A stretch of DNA of 64,000 bases, from contig NZ_CP102950.1 in the NCBI RefSeq assembly GCF_024741795.1, forward strand, positions 4,154,001 through 4,218,000, read 5' to 3'. Source of the DNA: Arthrobacter sp. CJ23. Its GTDB lineage: Bacteria > Actinomycetota > Actinomycetes > Actinomycetales > Micrococcaceae. Made by a program: the position numbers and the translations under genes. The notes under the pieces were generated by a model. The model saw only the letters and a program-made list of their open reading frames with translations. It ran no database searches and was not told the DNA's origin. This document shows, piece after piece, positions 47,378-57,209 of the stretch (its first letter is position 1; every line of letters starts with the position of its first letter).

Positions 47378-47940
47378 AGCGCTGCTCCTTCCGTGGCGGG
47401 CCGGTCTTCGGCCCTGAGTGCGTCGAGTTCCGCGCGCGTGCCCATGATGCGGATCAGTCCGGCCTCGATGTCCTGGACCTCGCGGCGGATCCGGGCGATG
47501 TCGGCCGGTGTGGTGACGTTGAGGGCGTGGATGTAGAGGGTGGAGGTGGAGCGGTCCACTTCCACCACCAGCGAGCCCGGGATCAGCGAGATGACGTGTC
47601 CGGTGGCCGTCACCATGAGATCCGAATGGCTCCGCAGAGGGACGGCGACGACGGCGTTGCGCACCTTGGGGCCGGACAGCACGGCCAGGTACATGACCTG
47701 GTAGCTCGCGGCTGCCACCTTGGCGAGGAACCCCAGTGCAAACGGGATGGCGCGCAGGATGTTGAAACGCCCGCTCAATTCCACGGGCGGCAGGTAGAAG
47801 AGCTTGGCCACCAGGATGGCGATCAGGGCTCCGAACAACAGGTTGCCGGGGCTGAAGTCCTGCCACAGGGCACCCCAGACAATCACGAGCCAGACCAGCA
47901 GGGGCAGCTCGGTCTTGAACGAAATAGGTTTCCGGCTCAT
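47374..47940 (-). CDS. mrpE: Na+/H+ antiporter subunit E
   Basis: 188 residues. MnhE features: LLVWLVIVWGALWQDFSPGNLLFGALIA, then LKFLAKVAAASYQVMYLAV-type helix and the cytoplasmic block SLIPGSLVVEVDRSTSTLYIHALN. Overlaps mrpD by 4 nt. Confidence 0.92.
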   Translation of the reverse strand: MSRKPISFKTELPLLVWLVIVWGALWQDFSPGNLLFGALIAILVAKLFYLPPVELSGRFNILRAIPFALGFLAKVAAASYQVMYLAVLSGPKVRNAVVAVPLRSHSDLMVTATGHVISLIPGSLVVEVDRSTSTLYIHALNVTTPADIARIRREVQDIEAGLIRIMGTRAELDALRAEDRPATEGAAL

Positions 47941-49577
47941 TTGCCACCCCCCGGCTGCGCGGCAGTGTCCGGCTGTGCGGCATTACCCGGCTGGGCCGCC
48001 TGCGAACCCTGCCCGGGCAGCGGCGGCACCACGGCGCCGTCGCCGAGGACGGAGTGGATATACGCGGAACGGTCCAGCATGACTTCTCCGGAGTGGCCTG
48101 CCACTTTGAAAAGCGGCCCGGCGAAGACGGTAAGCGCAACACCAAAGGCCACCAGGGCCGCCGTCGCTCCCACCATGCTCCGCGGCAACAGCCCCACAGT
48201 CCCGCGGCCCGCCGGAACGGGGGTCAGCAGCACGGGGTCCGGGTACTCGGCGTCCTCGGGCTTGCGCCAGAAGGCACGGTTCCACACACGGGCGATGGCC
48301 AGGAGGGTGAGCAGGCTGGTGACCACGCCGCCCACCACCAGCACCAGGGCCAGCGGCGTGCCCAGCTCCACGCCGGCCTGCAGGAGGCCGAGCTTGCCGA
48401 GGAAGCCTGAGAAAGGCGGGATGCCGGCGAGGTTCATGGCCGGGATGAAGAAGAGCAGCGCCAACAGCGGTGAGAGCTTGGCCAGCCCGCCCAGCCGGTC
48501 CATGGAGGAACTGCCTCCACGGCGTTCGATCAGGCCCGCCACCAGGAACAGGCTGGTCTGCACGGTGATGTGGTGGGCCACGTAGAACACGGCGGCGCCC
48601 AGCCCTGCGGCGGACGACATCGCCAGGCCGAACACCATGTAGCCGATATGGCTGACCAGGGTGAAGGAGAGCAGGCGTTTGATGTCGCTCTGCGCCAGCG
48701 CGCCCAGGATGCCCACCACCATGGTCAGCAGCGCCACCACCATCAATGGCACGTTCAGGGTGTCTCCGGGGAACAGGAGCGTCTCGGTCCGGACCATGGC
48801 GTAAACGCCCACCTTGGTCAGGAGGCCGGCGAACACGGCGGTGACCGGGGCGGGGGCAGTCGGGTAGGAGTCCGGCAGCCAGAAGGACAGCGGGAACACG
48901 GCCGCCTTGATTCCGAAGGCCACCAGCAGCATGACATGGAGCAGGTTCTGCGTGCCCTGGTCCAGTTCGGCCAGTTTGATCGCAAGATCGGCCATGGTGA
49001 TGGTTCCGGTGGCCCCGTAGATCATGGCAATCGCGATCAGGAACAGCACCGAGGAGACCACGGACACCACCACGTAGGTGACGCCGGCGCGGATGCGCGG
49101 CCCCGTCCCGCCGAGCGTCATGAGCACGTAGCTTGCCGTCAGCAGGATCTCGAAGCCCACATACAGGTTGAAGAGGTCGCCGGTGAGGAAGGCGTTGGAC
49201 ACCCCGGCCACCAGGATCATGTAGGTGGGGTGGAAGATCGAGACGGGCGCTTCCTGGTCGCCGTCGGCCATGCCCTGCCCCGTGGCGTAGACGAGCACCG
49301 CCAGGCTCACCACGGACGAGACCACAAGCATGAGCGAAGAGAACTGGTCCACCACCATCACCACGCCCCACGGCGGCATCCAGCCGCCGATCGTGACGGA
49401 CGTGGTGCCGCCGTCCCAGACGGACGCCAGCAGGATGCATTCGAGCAGCAGGGTCGCGGACAGCAGGCCGATGCTGACGGCCCGCTGGGCTGCCGAGTGC
49501 CGGATCAGCAGGAAGGTCAGTGCGGCGCCCAGGATGGGGAGGACGACGGCGAGCGGTGCCAGATTGGCGAGGTTCAC
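47937..49577 (-). CDS. mrpD: Na+/H+ antiporter subunit D
   Basis: 546 residues, about 14 helices, the NuoN/MrpD proton-channel family. The ion-path residues are visible: E in GFEILLTASYVLMTLGG and K in AFGIKAAVFPLSFWLPDSYPTAP. The C-terminal ~70 residues are a Pro/Gly/Ala-rich tail (QPGNAAQPDTAAQPGGGK) with no counterpart in most MrpD proteins. Confidence 0.93.
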   Translation of the reverse strand: MNLANLAPLAVVLPILGAALTFLLIRHSAAQRAVSIGLLSATLLLECILLASVWDGGTTSVTIGGWMPPWGVVMVVDQFSSLMLVVSSVVSLAVLVYATGQGMADGDQEAPVSIFHPTYMILVAGVSNAFLTGDLFNLYVGFEILLTASYVLMTLGGTGPRIRAGVTYVVVSVVSSVLFLIAIAMIYGATGTITMADLAIKLAELDQGTQNLLHVMLLVAFGIKAAVFPLSFWLPDSYPTAPAPVTAVFAGLLTKVGVYAMVRTETLLFPGDTLNVPLMVVALLTMVVGILGALAQSDIKRLLSFTLVSHIGYMVFGLAMSSAAGLGAAVFYVAHHITVQTSLFLVAGLIERRGGSSSMDRLGGLAKLSPLLALLFFIPAMNLAGIPPFSGFLGKLGLLQAGVELGTPLALVLVVGGVVTSLLTLLAIARVWNRAFWRKPEDAEYPDPVLLTPVPAGRGTVGLLPRSMVGATAALVAFGVALTVFAGPLFKVAGHSGEVMLDRSAYIHSVLGDGAVVPPLPGQGSQAAQPGNAAQPDTAAQPGGGK

Positions 49578-50107
49578 GCGGTGCCTCTTTCTTTAGGATC
49601 GCTTGCCGGGGAGTCCGTGCCGGCGCCGGCGCCGGTTACGCCCGGCCCGCCGGCGTCGTCGGGGCCGATGAGCCCGTCAGGCCCTGCAGCCGTCAGCGCG
49701 AACTCCGAGGTCTCCAGGGGCACAAAGGCGTCGTCCTCGGCGTCGAAGCTGGGGGTCTTGGCCACGCGGCGGTCTTCCATGTCGTCCTGGATCTCGTCCT
49801 GGCGGGCCAGGGCCCAGGTGCGGTAGATGATGCCGAGCATGAACGCGGTGACGGCGAAGGAAATCACGATCGACGTCAGGATCAGCGCCTGGGGAAGGGG
49901 ATCGTTGTAGGCGCCGGGCTCCGTGTCCTTGTTGAAAAAGGGCGCCAGGCCGGCATATCCGCCGGTGCTCAGGATCAGCAGGTTGGTTGCGTTGGCCAGC
50001 AACATGAGGCCCAGGAGCACCCGGGTGAGGCTGCGTTCCAGGATCAGGTAGATCCCGCACGCATACAGGGTGCCCATGACGATCAGCAGGGTCAGGTTGA
50101 CGCTCAT
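49574..50107 (-). CDS. mrpC: Na+/H+ antiporter subunit C
   Basis: 177 residues; NuoK-like, three helices, LLIVMGTLYACGIYLILERSLTRVLLGLMLLANATNLL. A long acidic, Gly/Asp-rich C-terminal tail of ~65 residues is unusual for MrpC (~110 residues normally). Overlaps mrpA and mrpD by 4 nt each. Confidence 0.92.
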   Translation of the reverse strand: MSVNLTLLIVMGTLYACGIYLILERSLTRVLLGLMLLANATNLLILSTGGYAGLAPFFNKDTEPGAYNDPLPQALILTSIVISFAVTAFMLGIIYRTWALARQDEIQDDMEDRRVAKTPSFDAEDDAFVPLETSEFALTAAGPDGLIGPDDAGGPGVTGAGAGTDSPASDPKERGTA

Positions 50108-53100
50108 GTGGTTCCCTTTCCGGACGCCGTGGCAGCCTCTGCCTCGCCGGTAAAGCCGGCGCCCGCCGACGCGACGTTCCCCGCGGCAACGGCCTCGGCG
50201 TGGGCTGCCCCGCCGGCAGGAGCAGCCTTTTCCTCAAAGTGTTCGTCGATCTCCGCGCCGAGGCTGCGCAGCACATCCAGGGCCAGCCCCACCACCACGA
50301 TGTACACGCCGATATCGAAGATGGTGGACGTGACGAACTTGATGTCGCCGAACACCGGCAGCCAGACCTCGATGATGGCGCTCTGGAACACCTGCCCGCC
50401 CAGCAGCAGCGGCACAAAGCCGGACGCGGCCGCCGTCGCGAGCCCAGTCCCGAGCAGCGTTCCGGCACTCACGGTGGCGGCCTCGCTGAGTTCGAAGCGG
50501 CCGCCGGCCAGGTAGCGGATGGTCAGCGCGAGTCCGGCCGTCAGGCCTCCCGCGAAGCCGCCGCCGGGCAGGTTGTGGCCGGCGAGCAGCAGGTAGACCG
50601 AGAAGATGACCATCGAGTGGAAGATCAGCCGGGTGACCACTTCGAAGATGATCGAGCGGCGCTCCGGGGCCAGCGTCCTGCCTCCCAGCAGCCAGGCATC
50701 CCGGCCGACGTCGGCGAACTTCTTCGCGAGGGCCAGCGCGGCGCCGTCGCGGGAGTCACGCTCGACGCCGGTGCGGCGCCCCACGCTGCCGGCGGGCACC
50801 GTGGCGGCGGGGCGCAGGCGCTCGCCGCGGCCGCGGACGAAGATCAGGCTGGCGACGCCGGTGGCCGCGATAACCAGGACGGAGATTTCGCCGAAGGTGT
50901 CCCAGGCCCGGATGTCCACCAGCGTCACGTTGACCACGTTGAGCCCTCCGCCGCCTTCGTAGGCCAGCTTGGGGAAGTCGAGCGATACCGGGGCGGCCAC
51001 GCGGGCCCCCATGGCGTAGATGGCCACGAAGATCATGGTGATGCCGAAGGCGGCGCCGATGATCACCCGGACCACCCGCAGCCGTCCGCCGGTTCGGTCG
51101 CGCAGTTCGGCGGGCAGGCTGCGCATCGCGAGGACGAAGGCCACCAGCACGATCGTTTCCACCAGCATCTGGGTTAGCGCGAGGTCCGGGGCGCCCTGCA
51201 GCGCGAACATGAGCGCGATGCCGTAGCCGGTCACGGACACCATGAGCACGGCCAGGAAGCGTTTGTTGGCGCGGACCGCGGCGAGTGCCCCCGCCACGAT
51301 GCCGGCAGCCGCGATCAGCTGGAGCGGCGAATTCGGGTCGATGAAGTAGAGACCGCCGGGCAGCGGCTTGTTGGCCACGATCAGCACCGTGAGCGGCACC
51401 GCGAAGGCCACGGTCAGGATGACCGTGAGGTAGAAGTACAGCGAACCGCGCTGGGTGCGCCCGGTGACCCAAACGGCGATGTCGTCCAGGGCGCCGATGG
51501 TTCGCTGGTAGGCACGGTCGCCGTCGATCCAGTCCGGCACCAGGCCTTGGGCCCGCGAGACGACGTTCCGGCCGTAGAACATGGCGGCGCCGGCGGCCAG
51601 CGCAATGGCGGTGAGGCCCAGCGCGGGGGTGAAGCCGTGCCACAGCGCGAGGTGCCCTGCCCCGGCGTCGGAGGTTCCGGCGTCGGGCGCGAACAGGGCC
51701 GCATACGGCTGGATCCAGCCGTCCACGGGAGCCGGCCACAGCCCGTACACGATGGTGAGCACGCTCAGGACGGCGGGCGCGGCCAGGAACGCCGGCTTGA
51801 TCGCCTTGAAGGGCGTGCGTTCGACGCCGGGCTTGGTGGCGAAGGCACCCCACATGAAGCGGGCGCTGTACGCAAAGGTCAGGATGGAGCCCAGGACAAG
51901 GCCCACGAGCACCGCCAAGCCCCAGGGGTGGGCGTCCTTGCCGGTGCCGAAGTGCACGAACGCTTCGAACACGGATTCCTTCGCCACAAAGCCGGCCAGC
52001 GCTGGGATCCCTGCCATGGACGCGGCGGCGATCCCGGCCACGATGCCCAGCGCCCGCGAGGACCGGTACACGCCCGAGAGCTTGCGGATATCGCGTGTGC
52101 CCGACTGGTGGTCGATGATGCCCACCACCAGGAACAGGGCTGCCTTGAACAGGCCGTGCGCGAGCAGGAGGGCGAGCCCGGCGAGGGCGGCATCGGGCCG
52201 GCCGAGGCCCAGCACCATTGTCAGGAAGCCGAGCTGGCTGACGGTGCCGTAGGCCAGGATGAGCTTGATGTCGGTCTGCCGCAGGGCGCGGTAACCGCCC
52301 ACCAGCATGGTCGCCAGGCCAAGCCCCAGGACCAGCGGCAGCCAGAATTCCGTAGTGGAGAAGCCAGGGGCCAGCCGCGCCACGATGTAGATGCCGGCCT
52401 TCACCATCGCCGCCGCATGCAGGTACGCGCTCACGGGGGTGGGGGCCGCCATGGCGCCGGGGAGCCAGAAGTGGAAGGGGACCAGGGCCGATTTCGTGAC
52501 CGCGCCCACCAGGATGAGTACGACGGCGGCCGCCACCGCTCCTTGTGCCGGACCGGCGGTGAGGGAAGCGGCTTGCTCCAGGATCGCCGAGATGCGGTAC
52601 GTGCCTGCGGCCTGCCCCAGGATGATGAGGCCGACCAGCATCGCCAGGCCGCCGGCGGTGGTCACGATGAGGGCCTGCAGGGCCGATCGGCGCGCGGCCA
52701 GGCGGGTGCGGGCGTAGCCGATCAGCAAATAGGACAGAACGGTGGTGAGCTCCCAGAAAATGAACATCATCAGGAGGTCATCTGCCGTCACAAGGCCGAA
52801 CATGGCTCCGGCAAAGGCCAGGAGCTGGGCACCGAAGCCGCCGAGGTCGGGGTCTTTGTTCTTGAAGTACCGGGCGCAATAGACCAGGACCAGGGAACCA
52901 ACGCCCAGGATCAGGGTCGACATGACCCAGGCCAGCGCGTCCATCCGGAAGGCGAACTCAAGCTTGAGGTCCGGGATCCACGGGAGGATTTCCGTCACGG
53001 CATGCATGCCGCCGTCGGAATATATGGCCTGATGCCGCAGTAGCAGCCACACGAAGGCCGCTGCGGGGACGGCCGCCAGGACAAAGAACGCATTCCTGCC

Positions 53101-53166
53101 AAGTTTTCGGAAGATCAAGGGCGCTACAGTTGCCGCTACAAAGGTCATGGCGAGAACTGGGATCAC
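50104..53166 (-). CDS. mrpA: Na+/H+ antiporter subunit A with B-type C-terminus
   Basis: 1020 residues, the largest subunit. NuoL-type antiporter core with GAMFGLVTADDLLMMFIFWELTTVLSYLLIGY, then K-bearing helix TKSALVPFHFWLPGAMAAPTPVSA and AHGLFKAALFLVVG. The C-terminal ~170 residues (MVIFSVYLLLAGHNLPGGGFAGG) are the MnhB domain, so subunits A and B are fused and no separate mrpB is needed. First gene of the operon mrpACDEFG, which expels Na+ or K+ in exchange for protons and supports pH homeostasis. Confidence 0.93.
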   Translation of the reverse strand: MIPVLAMTFVAATVAPLIFRKLGRNAFFVLAAVPAAAFVWLLLRHQAIYSDGGMHAVTEILPWIPDLKLEFAFRMDALAWVMSTLILGVGSLVLVYCARYFKNKDPDLGGFGAQLLAFAGAMFGLVTADDLLMMFIFWELTTVLSYLLIGYARTRLAARRSALQALIVTTAGGLAMLVGLIILGQAAGTYRISAILEQAASLTAGPAQGAVAAAVVLILVGAVTKSALVPFHFWLPGAMAAPTPVSAYLHAAAMVKAGIYIVARLAPGFSTTEFWLPLVLGLGLATMLVGGYRALRQTDIKLILAYGTVSQLGFLTMVLGLGRPDAALAGLALLLAHGLFKAALFLVVGIIDHQSGTRDIRKLSGVYRSSRALGIVAGIAAASMAGIPALAGFVAKESVFEAFVHFGTGKDAHPWGLAVLVGLVLGSILTFAYSARFMWGAFATKPGVERTPFKAIKPAFLAAPAVLSVLTIVYGLWPAPVDGWIQPYAALFAPDAGTSDAGAGHLALWHGFTPALGLTAIALAAGAAMFYGRNVVSRAQGLVPDWIDGDRAYQRTIGALDDIAVWVTGRTQRGSLYFYLTVILTVAFAVPLTVLIVANKPLPGGLYFIDPNSPLQLIAAAGIVAGALAAVRANKRFLAVLMVSVTGYGIALMFALQGAPDLALTQMLVETIVLVAFVLAMRSLPAELRDRTGGRLRVVRVIIGAAFGITMIFVAIYAMGARVAAPVSLDFPKLAYEGGGGLNVVNVTLVDIRAWDTFGEISVLVIAATGVASLIFVRGRGERLRPAATVPAGSVGRRTGVERDSRDGAALALAKKFADVGRDAWLLGGRTLAPERRSIIFEVVTRLIFHSMVIFSVYLLLAGHNLPGGGFAGGLTAGLALTIRYLAGGRFELSEAATVSAGTLLGTGLATAAASGFVPLLLGGQVFQSAIIEVWLPVFGDIKFVTSTIFDIGVYIVVVGLALDVLRSLGAEIDEHFEEKAAPAGGAAHAEAVAAGNVASAGAGFTGEAEAATASGKGTT

Positions 53167-53368
53167 TGTTGTCTCCGCAAAAGTCAGGAAAAGTTGTCAA
53201 AAGTTGGAGCAGGCGGCCATACGTTGGGTTCAGTGGGTCCAGTTTAGCAAGGGCCTGTGACAGTTCTTGGCCGGGGCCGGCGAGGGGCGGCCGGGGAGAC
53301 GCCAACAATTGTCCACATACGGGAGGGGCTCCCGGCGGAGCCTGCCGGGGCCGGATAGCATTCAGGCT

Positions 53369-54772
53369 ATGAACGCGGCTGCAGTTCCCCAAGCATCCCC
53401 TCCGGCCTCCGAGCTCGCCTCCGGGCCGGCCTTCTCCAACAAGGGACAGATCCTGGCCTGGGCGGCCTGGGACTGGGGCTCGGCGGCGTTCAACGCCGTC
53501 ATGACCACCTTCGTCTTCACGGTCTACCTCACGTCCAGCGCGTTCGGCGGGGAGGATGCCGCCTCGGCGGCCCTCGGCGGGGCCCTGTCGATTGCAGGCA
53601 TCGCCATCGCGCTCCTGGCCCCTGTTACCGGGCAGCGGTCCGACGCCGGCGGGCGGCGCAAGCTGTGGCTGGGCGTCAACACGGCAGCCGTCGCGGTCCT
53701 GACGGCCCTGTGCTTCTTCGTTTTCCCCAAGCCGGAGTTCCTGCTCCTGGGGGTGTCCCTGATCGCCCTGGGCAACGTGTTCTTCGAGTTCGCGGGCGTG
53801 AACTACAACGCCATGCTGGCCCAGATCTCCACGCCCAAGAACATCGGCAAGGTCAGCGGCTTCGGCTGGGGCATGGGCTACCTCGGCGGCATCGTCGCCC
53901 TGCTGGCGGTCCTTCAGCTGTTTGTCCAGCCGAGCTTCGAATGGTTCGGAGCCGCCACGCAGGACGGTCTGAACATCCGTCTCGTGGCCGTGTTCTCCGC
54001 CCTGTGGTTCTTCATCTTCGCGCTGCCGGTGCTGTTCGCCGTGCCGGAGCTGTCCGTGAAGATGGACGGGGCCCGGCTGGGATTCATCGCCTCCTACGGG
54101 CTGCTGTTCCGCCGCGTCATGGCCATCTACCGCACCAGCCCGCACACCATCTTCTTCCTGCTGGCCAGTGCGATCTTCCGGGACGGGCTGGCTGCCGTCT
54201 TCACTTTCGGGGGTGTGATTGCGGCCGGCACGTTCGGTTTCGAGCTCAAGGAGGTCATCTTCTTCGCCATCTTCGGGAACGTGGTGGCTGCCGTCGGGGC
54301 GGTGATCGGCGGCTTCCTCGATGACAGGATCGGCCCCAAGGCCGTCATCGTCGGCTCGCTCGTCGGGCTGCTCGTGGCAGGTACTTCGATCCTCGTCCTG
54401 GGCAACGGAAACTACACCTTCTTCGGAAACGCGTGGGCCGGCTCCACCACGTTCTGGGTGTTCGGCCTGCTTCTGTGCTTGTTCGTGGGACCGGCCCAGT
54501 CATCCTCCAGGGCCTATCTGGCCCGCTTGGCCCCCGACGGCGAATCCGGTGAACTCTTTGGCCTGTACGCCACCACTGGCCGGGCCGTGAGTTTCCTGGC
54601 GCCGGCACTCTTCACCCTCTGCATCGCGGTGGCCACACCTCTTGTGGCACAGGGCGAAGCACAGCGCTGGGGCATCCTTGGAATCATGGTGGTTCTCCTG
54701 ACCGGCCTGCTCGTGATGCTGCCCGTCAAGCCGCCGGGCAAGACCCAAATAGCGGTCGTACCGCAGCACTGA
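53369..54772 (+). CDS. MFS transporter, UMF1/Atg22-like
   Basis: 467 residues. Start at ATG 53369 (MNAAAVPQASPP); an earlier frame extension is not protein-like. About 12 helices; WAAWDWGSAAFNAVMTTFVFTVYLTS is the UMF1-family opening, followed by APVTGQRSDAGGRRKLWLG, the MFS loop motif, and FEFAGVNYNAMLAQISTPKNIGKVSG. The substrate is unknown; relatives in fungi export amino acids. Divergent from the mrp operon; the 202-bp spacer holds nothing recognisable. Confidence 0.88.
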   Translation: MNAAAVPQASPPASELASGPAFSNKGQILAWAAWDWGSAAFNAVMTTFVFTVYLTSSAFGGEDAASAALGGALSIAGIAIALLAPVTGQRSDAGGRRKLWLGVNTAAVAVLTALCFFVFPKPEFLLLGVSLIALGNVFFEFAGVNYNAMLAQISTPKNIGKVSGFGWGMGYLGGIVALLAVLQLFVQPSFEWFGAATQDGLNIRLVAVFSALWFFIFALPVLFAVPELSVKMDGARLGFIASYGLLFRRVMAIYRTSPHTIFFLLASAIFRDGLAAVFTFGGVIAAGTFGFELKEVIFFAIFGNVVAAVGAVIGGFLDDRIGPKAVIVGSLVGLLVAGTSILVLGNGNYTFFGNAWAGSTTFWVFGLLLCLFVGPAQSSSRAYLARLAPDGESGELFGLYATTGRAVSFLAPALFTLCIAVATPLVAQGEAQRWGILGIMVVLLTGLLVMLPVKPPGKTQIAVVPQH

Positions 54773-54793
54773 GAACAGCGTTAGGGTGGACTT

Positions 54794-55276
54794 ATGAACG
54801 TGGATGAAACTGAACTCCCGGGCCTTGGCGTCCGCAAGGACTTCATCACTGCTTCAGGCCGCCGCATCGGTGTTGTGGAGAACAGGGAAGGTGACGCGGA
54901 GCTGTTCGTCTCCACGTGGGACGATCCGGACACCTGCCAGGCTTCCATCCCCTTGACGGCCGATGAAGCTGCCACTTTGGGCAACCTGCTGGGCGGCCAG
55001 CACATTGCCATGCGCCTTGCCGAGGCTCACAGGGAAATCCCGGGCATCGTGACCCGGCAGTTCTCCATCACCGCTGATTCCCCGTTCGTCAACCAGGCCA
55101 TGGGCAAGGCCCAGATCCGCACGCGCAGCGGTGTCTCGATCGTTGCCATCATGCGGGAGGGCGAGGTGGTCCCGTCTCCGGCACCGGACGTCATTCTGCA
55201 CCTTGGTGATCTGCTCGTGGCTGTTGGCACCCAGGAAGGTCTTGATTCAGCAGCCGACATCCTGCGCAACGGCTGA
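54794..55276 (+). CDS. RCK_C (TrkA-C) regulatory subunit of a K+/H+ antiporter, KhtT-like
   Basis: 160 residues. An N-terminal alpha/beta region (ELPGLGVRKDFITASGRRIGVVENREG) then RCK_C/TrkA-C domain (~85-155): VTRQFSITADSPFVNQAMGKAQIRTRSGVSIVAIMREG, DVILHLGDLLVAVGTQEGL. It would bind a nucleotide or ion and gate the antiporter encoded 5 bp downstream. Confidence 0.85.
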   Translation: MNVDETELPGLGVRKDFITASGRRIGVVENREGDAELFVSTWDDPDTCQASIPLTADEAATLGNLLGGQHIAMRLAEAHREIPGIVTRQFSITADSPFVNQAMGKAQIRTRSGVSIVAIMREGEVVPSPAPDVILHLGDLLVAVGTQEGLDSAADILRNG

Positions 55277-55281
55277 CGGCG

Positions 55282-56481
55282 ATGGACCCGCTCGCACTAA
55301 CCCTCATCGAACTGGGGGCCGTCGTCTTCTGCCTCGGTCTCCTGGCGCGGTTGGCGGGCAGGATCGGAATGTCACCCATTCCGTTGTATTTGTTAGGCGG
55401 CTTGGCCTTCGGCGCGGGCGGACTCGTCAAGCTTGACGGCATGCACGAATTCGCCCATGTTTCGGGCGAGATCGGCGTCATCCTCCTCCTGCTTATGCTC
55501 GGATTGGAATATACGGCCTCGGAGCTTGTCACCGGGCTGCGCCGGTCCTGGCAGGCCGGGGTGATGGACCTTGTCCTGAATTTCATCCCGGGGGCCGGCA
55601 TAGCCCTGCTGCTGGGCTGGGGACTCGTGGGGGCGATCGTCCTGGGCGGCGTCACCTATATCTCGTCCTCCGGAATCGCCGCCAAGGTGATCACGGACCT
55701 CGGCCGGATCGGCAACCGCGAAACGCCGGTGGTGCTCTCGATCCTGGTGTTCGAGGACCTGGCCATGGCCATTTACCTGCCGATCCTTACTGCCATCCTG
55801 GCCGGCGTGGGCTTCCTCGGCGGGCTGCAGACCGTGGGGATTGCATTGGCCGTGGTCACCGTGGTCCTGGTTGTCGCGCTCAAGCACGGCCACCGCGTCT
55901 CGCAGGCCGTGCACAGCGAGAACTCCGAGGTCTTCCTGCTGAATGTGCTGGGCGCTGCTCTCCTGGTGGCCGGCCTCGCTTCGGCGATGCAGGTCTCCGC
56001 GGCTGTGGGCGCCTTCATGCTAGGCATCGCCATTTCCGGCGCCACGGCCCACAACGCCACCCGGATCCTTGAACCGCTGCGCGATCTCTTTGCCGCGCTC
56101 TTCTTCGTGGTCTTCGGCCTCAACACGGTTCCGAGCTCCATTCCGCCGGTGCTGGGCTGGGCGCTGGTGCTCGCCGTCGTCACTGCAGCGACCAAGATGA
56201 TGACCGGCATCTGGGCGGCCAAGCGCGCCGGAATCGCGGTGCCAGGCCGCTTCCGCGCCGGCGCCGCACTCATCGCACGCGGCGAATTCTCGATCGTCAT
56301 CGCGGGCCTTGCGGTGACCTCCGGCGCAGTCCCCCGGGAGCTCGCCGCCCTGGCCACCGCCTACGTTCTCATCATGGCTATCCTTGGCCCGCTCGCGGCA
56401 CGCTTCGTGGAACCCGTCGTCAAGGCGTTCCGCAAGCCCCCGCGCACGCCCAAAGCGAAGGAAGCTGCCGCGGCGGTCTAG
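55282..56481 (+). CDS. CPA2-family cation:proton antiporter, KhtU-like
   Basis: 399 residues, ~12-13 helices, Na+/H+ exchanger-2 fold: LARLAGRIGMSPIPLYLLGGLAFG, the repeated LLLMLGLEY-type region, TYISSSGIAAKVITDLGR (ligand-binding crossover) and GARAALIARGEFSIVIAG-type block RFRAGAALIARGEFS. With its KhtT-like subunit just upstream it should export K+ or other cations for protons and resist electrophile or alkaline stress. Convergent with dcd. Confidence 0.88.
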   Translation: MDPLALTLIELGAVVFCLGLLARLAGRIGMSPIPLYLLGGLAFGAGGLVKLDGMHEFAHVSGEIGVILLLLMLGLEYTASELVTGLRRSWQAGVMDLVLNFIPGAGIALLLGWGLVGAIVLGGVTYISSSGIAAKVITDLGRIGNRETPVVLSILVFEDLAMAIYLPILTAILAGVGFLGGLQTVGIALAVVTVVLVVALKHGHRVSQAVHSENSEVFLLNVLGAALLVAGLASAMQVSAAVGAFMLGIAISGATAHNATRILEPLRDLFAALFFVVFGLNTVPSSIPPVLGWALVLAVVTAATKMMTGIWAAKRAGIAVPGRFRAGAALIARGEFSIVIAGLAVTSGAVPRELAALATAYVLIMAILGPLAARFVEPVVKAFRKPPRTPKAKEAAAAV

Positions 56482-56528
56482 GGATTCCCCAAGGCGGCTC
56501 TTTCGATGAGCGCCCCAGGAAAGAACCC

Positions 56529-57104
56529 TTAGATCGCCGTCCGGTGGAAGTTCTGGTGGCTGCGGCTCGCGGTGGGGCCGCGCTGGCCCTGGTAGCGGTT
56601 GCCGTACTCGCCAGTGCCGTAGGGGTGTTCCGCCGAGGAGCTCAGGCGGAAGAAGCAGAGCTGGCCGATCTTCATGCCGGGCCACAGCTTGATGGGCAGC
56701 GTGGCCACGTTGGAGAGTTCCAGGGTCACGTGGCCTGAGAAACCGGGGTCGATGAAGCCGGCGGTGGAGTGGGTCAGGAGGCCCAGCCGGCCCAGCGAGG
56801 ACTTGCCCTCAAGGCGGGCCGCGACGTCGTCCGGGAGGCTGACGGTCTCGTAGGTGGACCCAAGCACGAACTCCCCCGGGTGCAGGATGAATGCTTCGTC
56901 CCCTTCGACCTCCACCAGGCGGGTCAGCTCGGGCTGTTCCTCGGCCGGGTCGATGTGGGCGTACTTGTGGTTGTCGAACAGCCGGAAGAACCGGTCAAGG
57001 CGCACGTCCACAGAGGACGGCTGAACCATCGCAGGATCGTACGGCTCAAGAACTATCCGTCGGGAGTCTATTTCGGCACGTATGTCGCGGTCAGAGATCA
57101 GCAC
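56529..57104 (-). CDS. dcd: dCTP deaminase (probably bifunctional, dUMP-forming)
   Basis: 191 residues from GTG 57104. Dcd blocks: [73 protein letters not shown] (E in the active site), [17 protein letters not shown] and [22 protein letters not shown]. It closely matches the actinobacterial enzyme that converts dCTP directly to dUMP. A longer start at 57188 was rejected because it adds 28 non-conserved codons. Confidence 0.93.
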   Translation of the reverse strand: MLISDRDIRAEIDSRRIVLEPYDPAMVQPSSVDVRLDRFFRLFDNHKYAHIDPAEEQPELTRLVEVEGDEAFILHPGEFVLGSTYETVSLPDDVAARLEGKSSLGRLGLLTHSTAGFIDPGFSGHVTLELSNVATLPIKLWPGMKIGQLCFFRLSSSAEHPYGTGEYGNRYQGQRGPTASRSHQNFHRTAI

Positions 57105-57209
57105 AGATCCAAAAATACCGTATGCACTGTCCCCAGCCGCCCCGTGGGAGTATTGTCCCGATTGATATGGCCACTGCCTGTGGGGCAAAACAACGATTCT
57201 GGGGTAATT

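Noticed and set aside
47378-48145. A long Arg/Pro-rich N-terminal extension of MrpF
   Set aside because: It is the out-of-frame shadow of mrpE and mrpD, and MrpF proteins are about 90 residues.
56769-57209. A longer N-terminus of the CAP-domain protein
   Set aside because: It lies antisense to dcd and has no protein-like features; the signal peptide begins at 57210.
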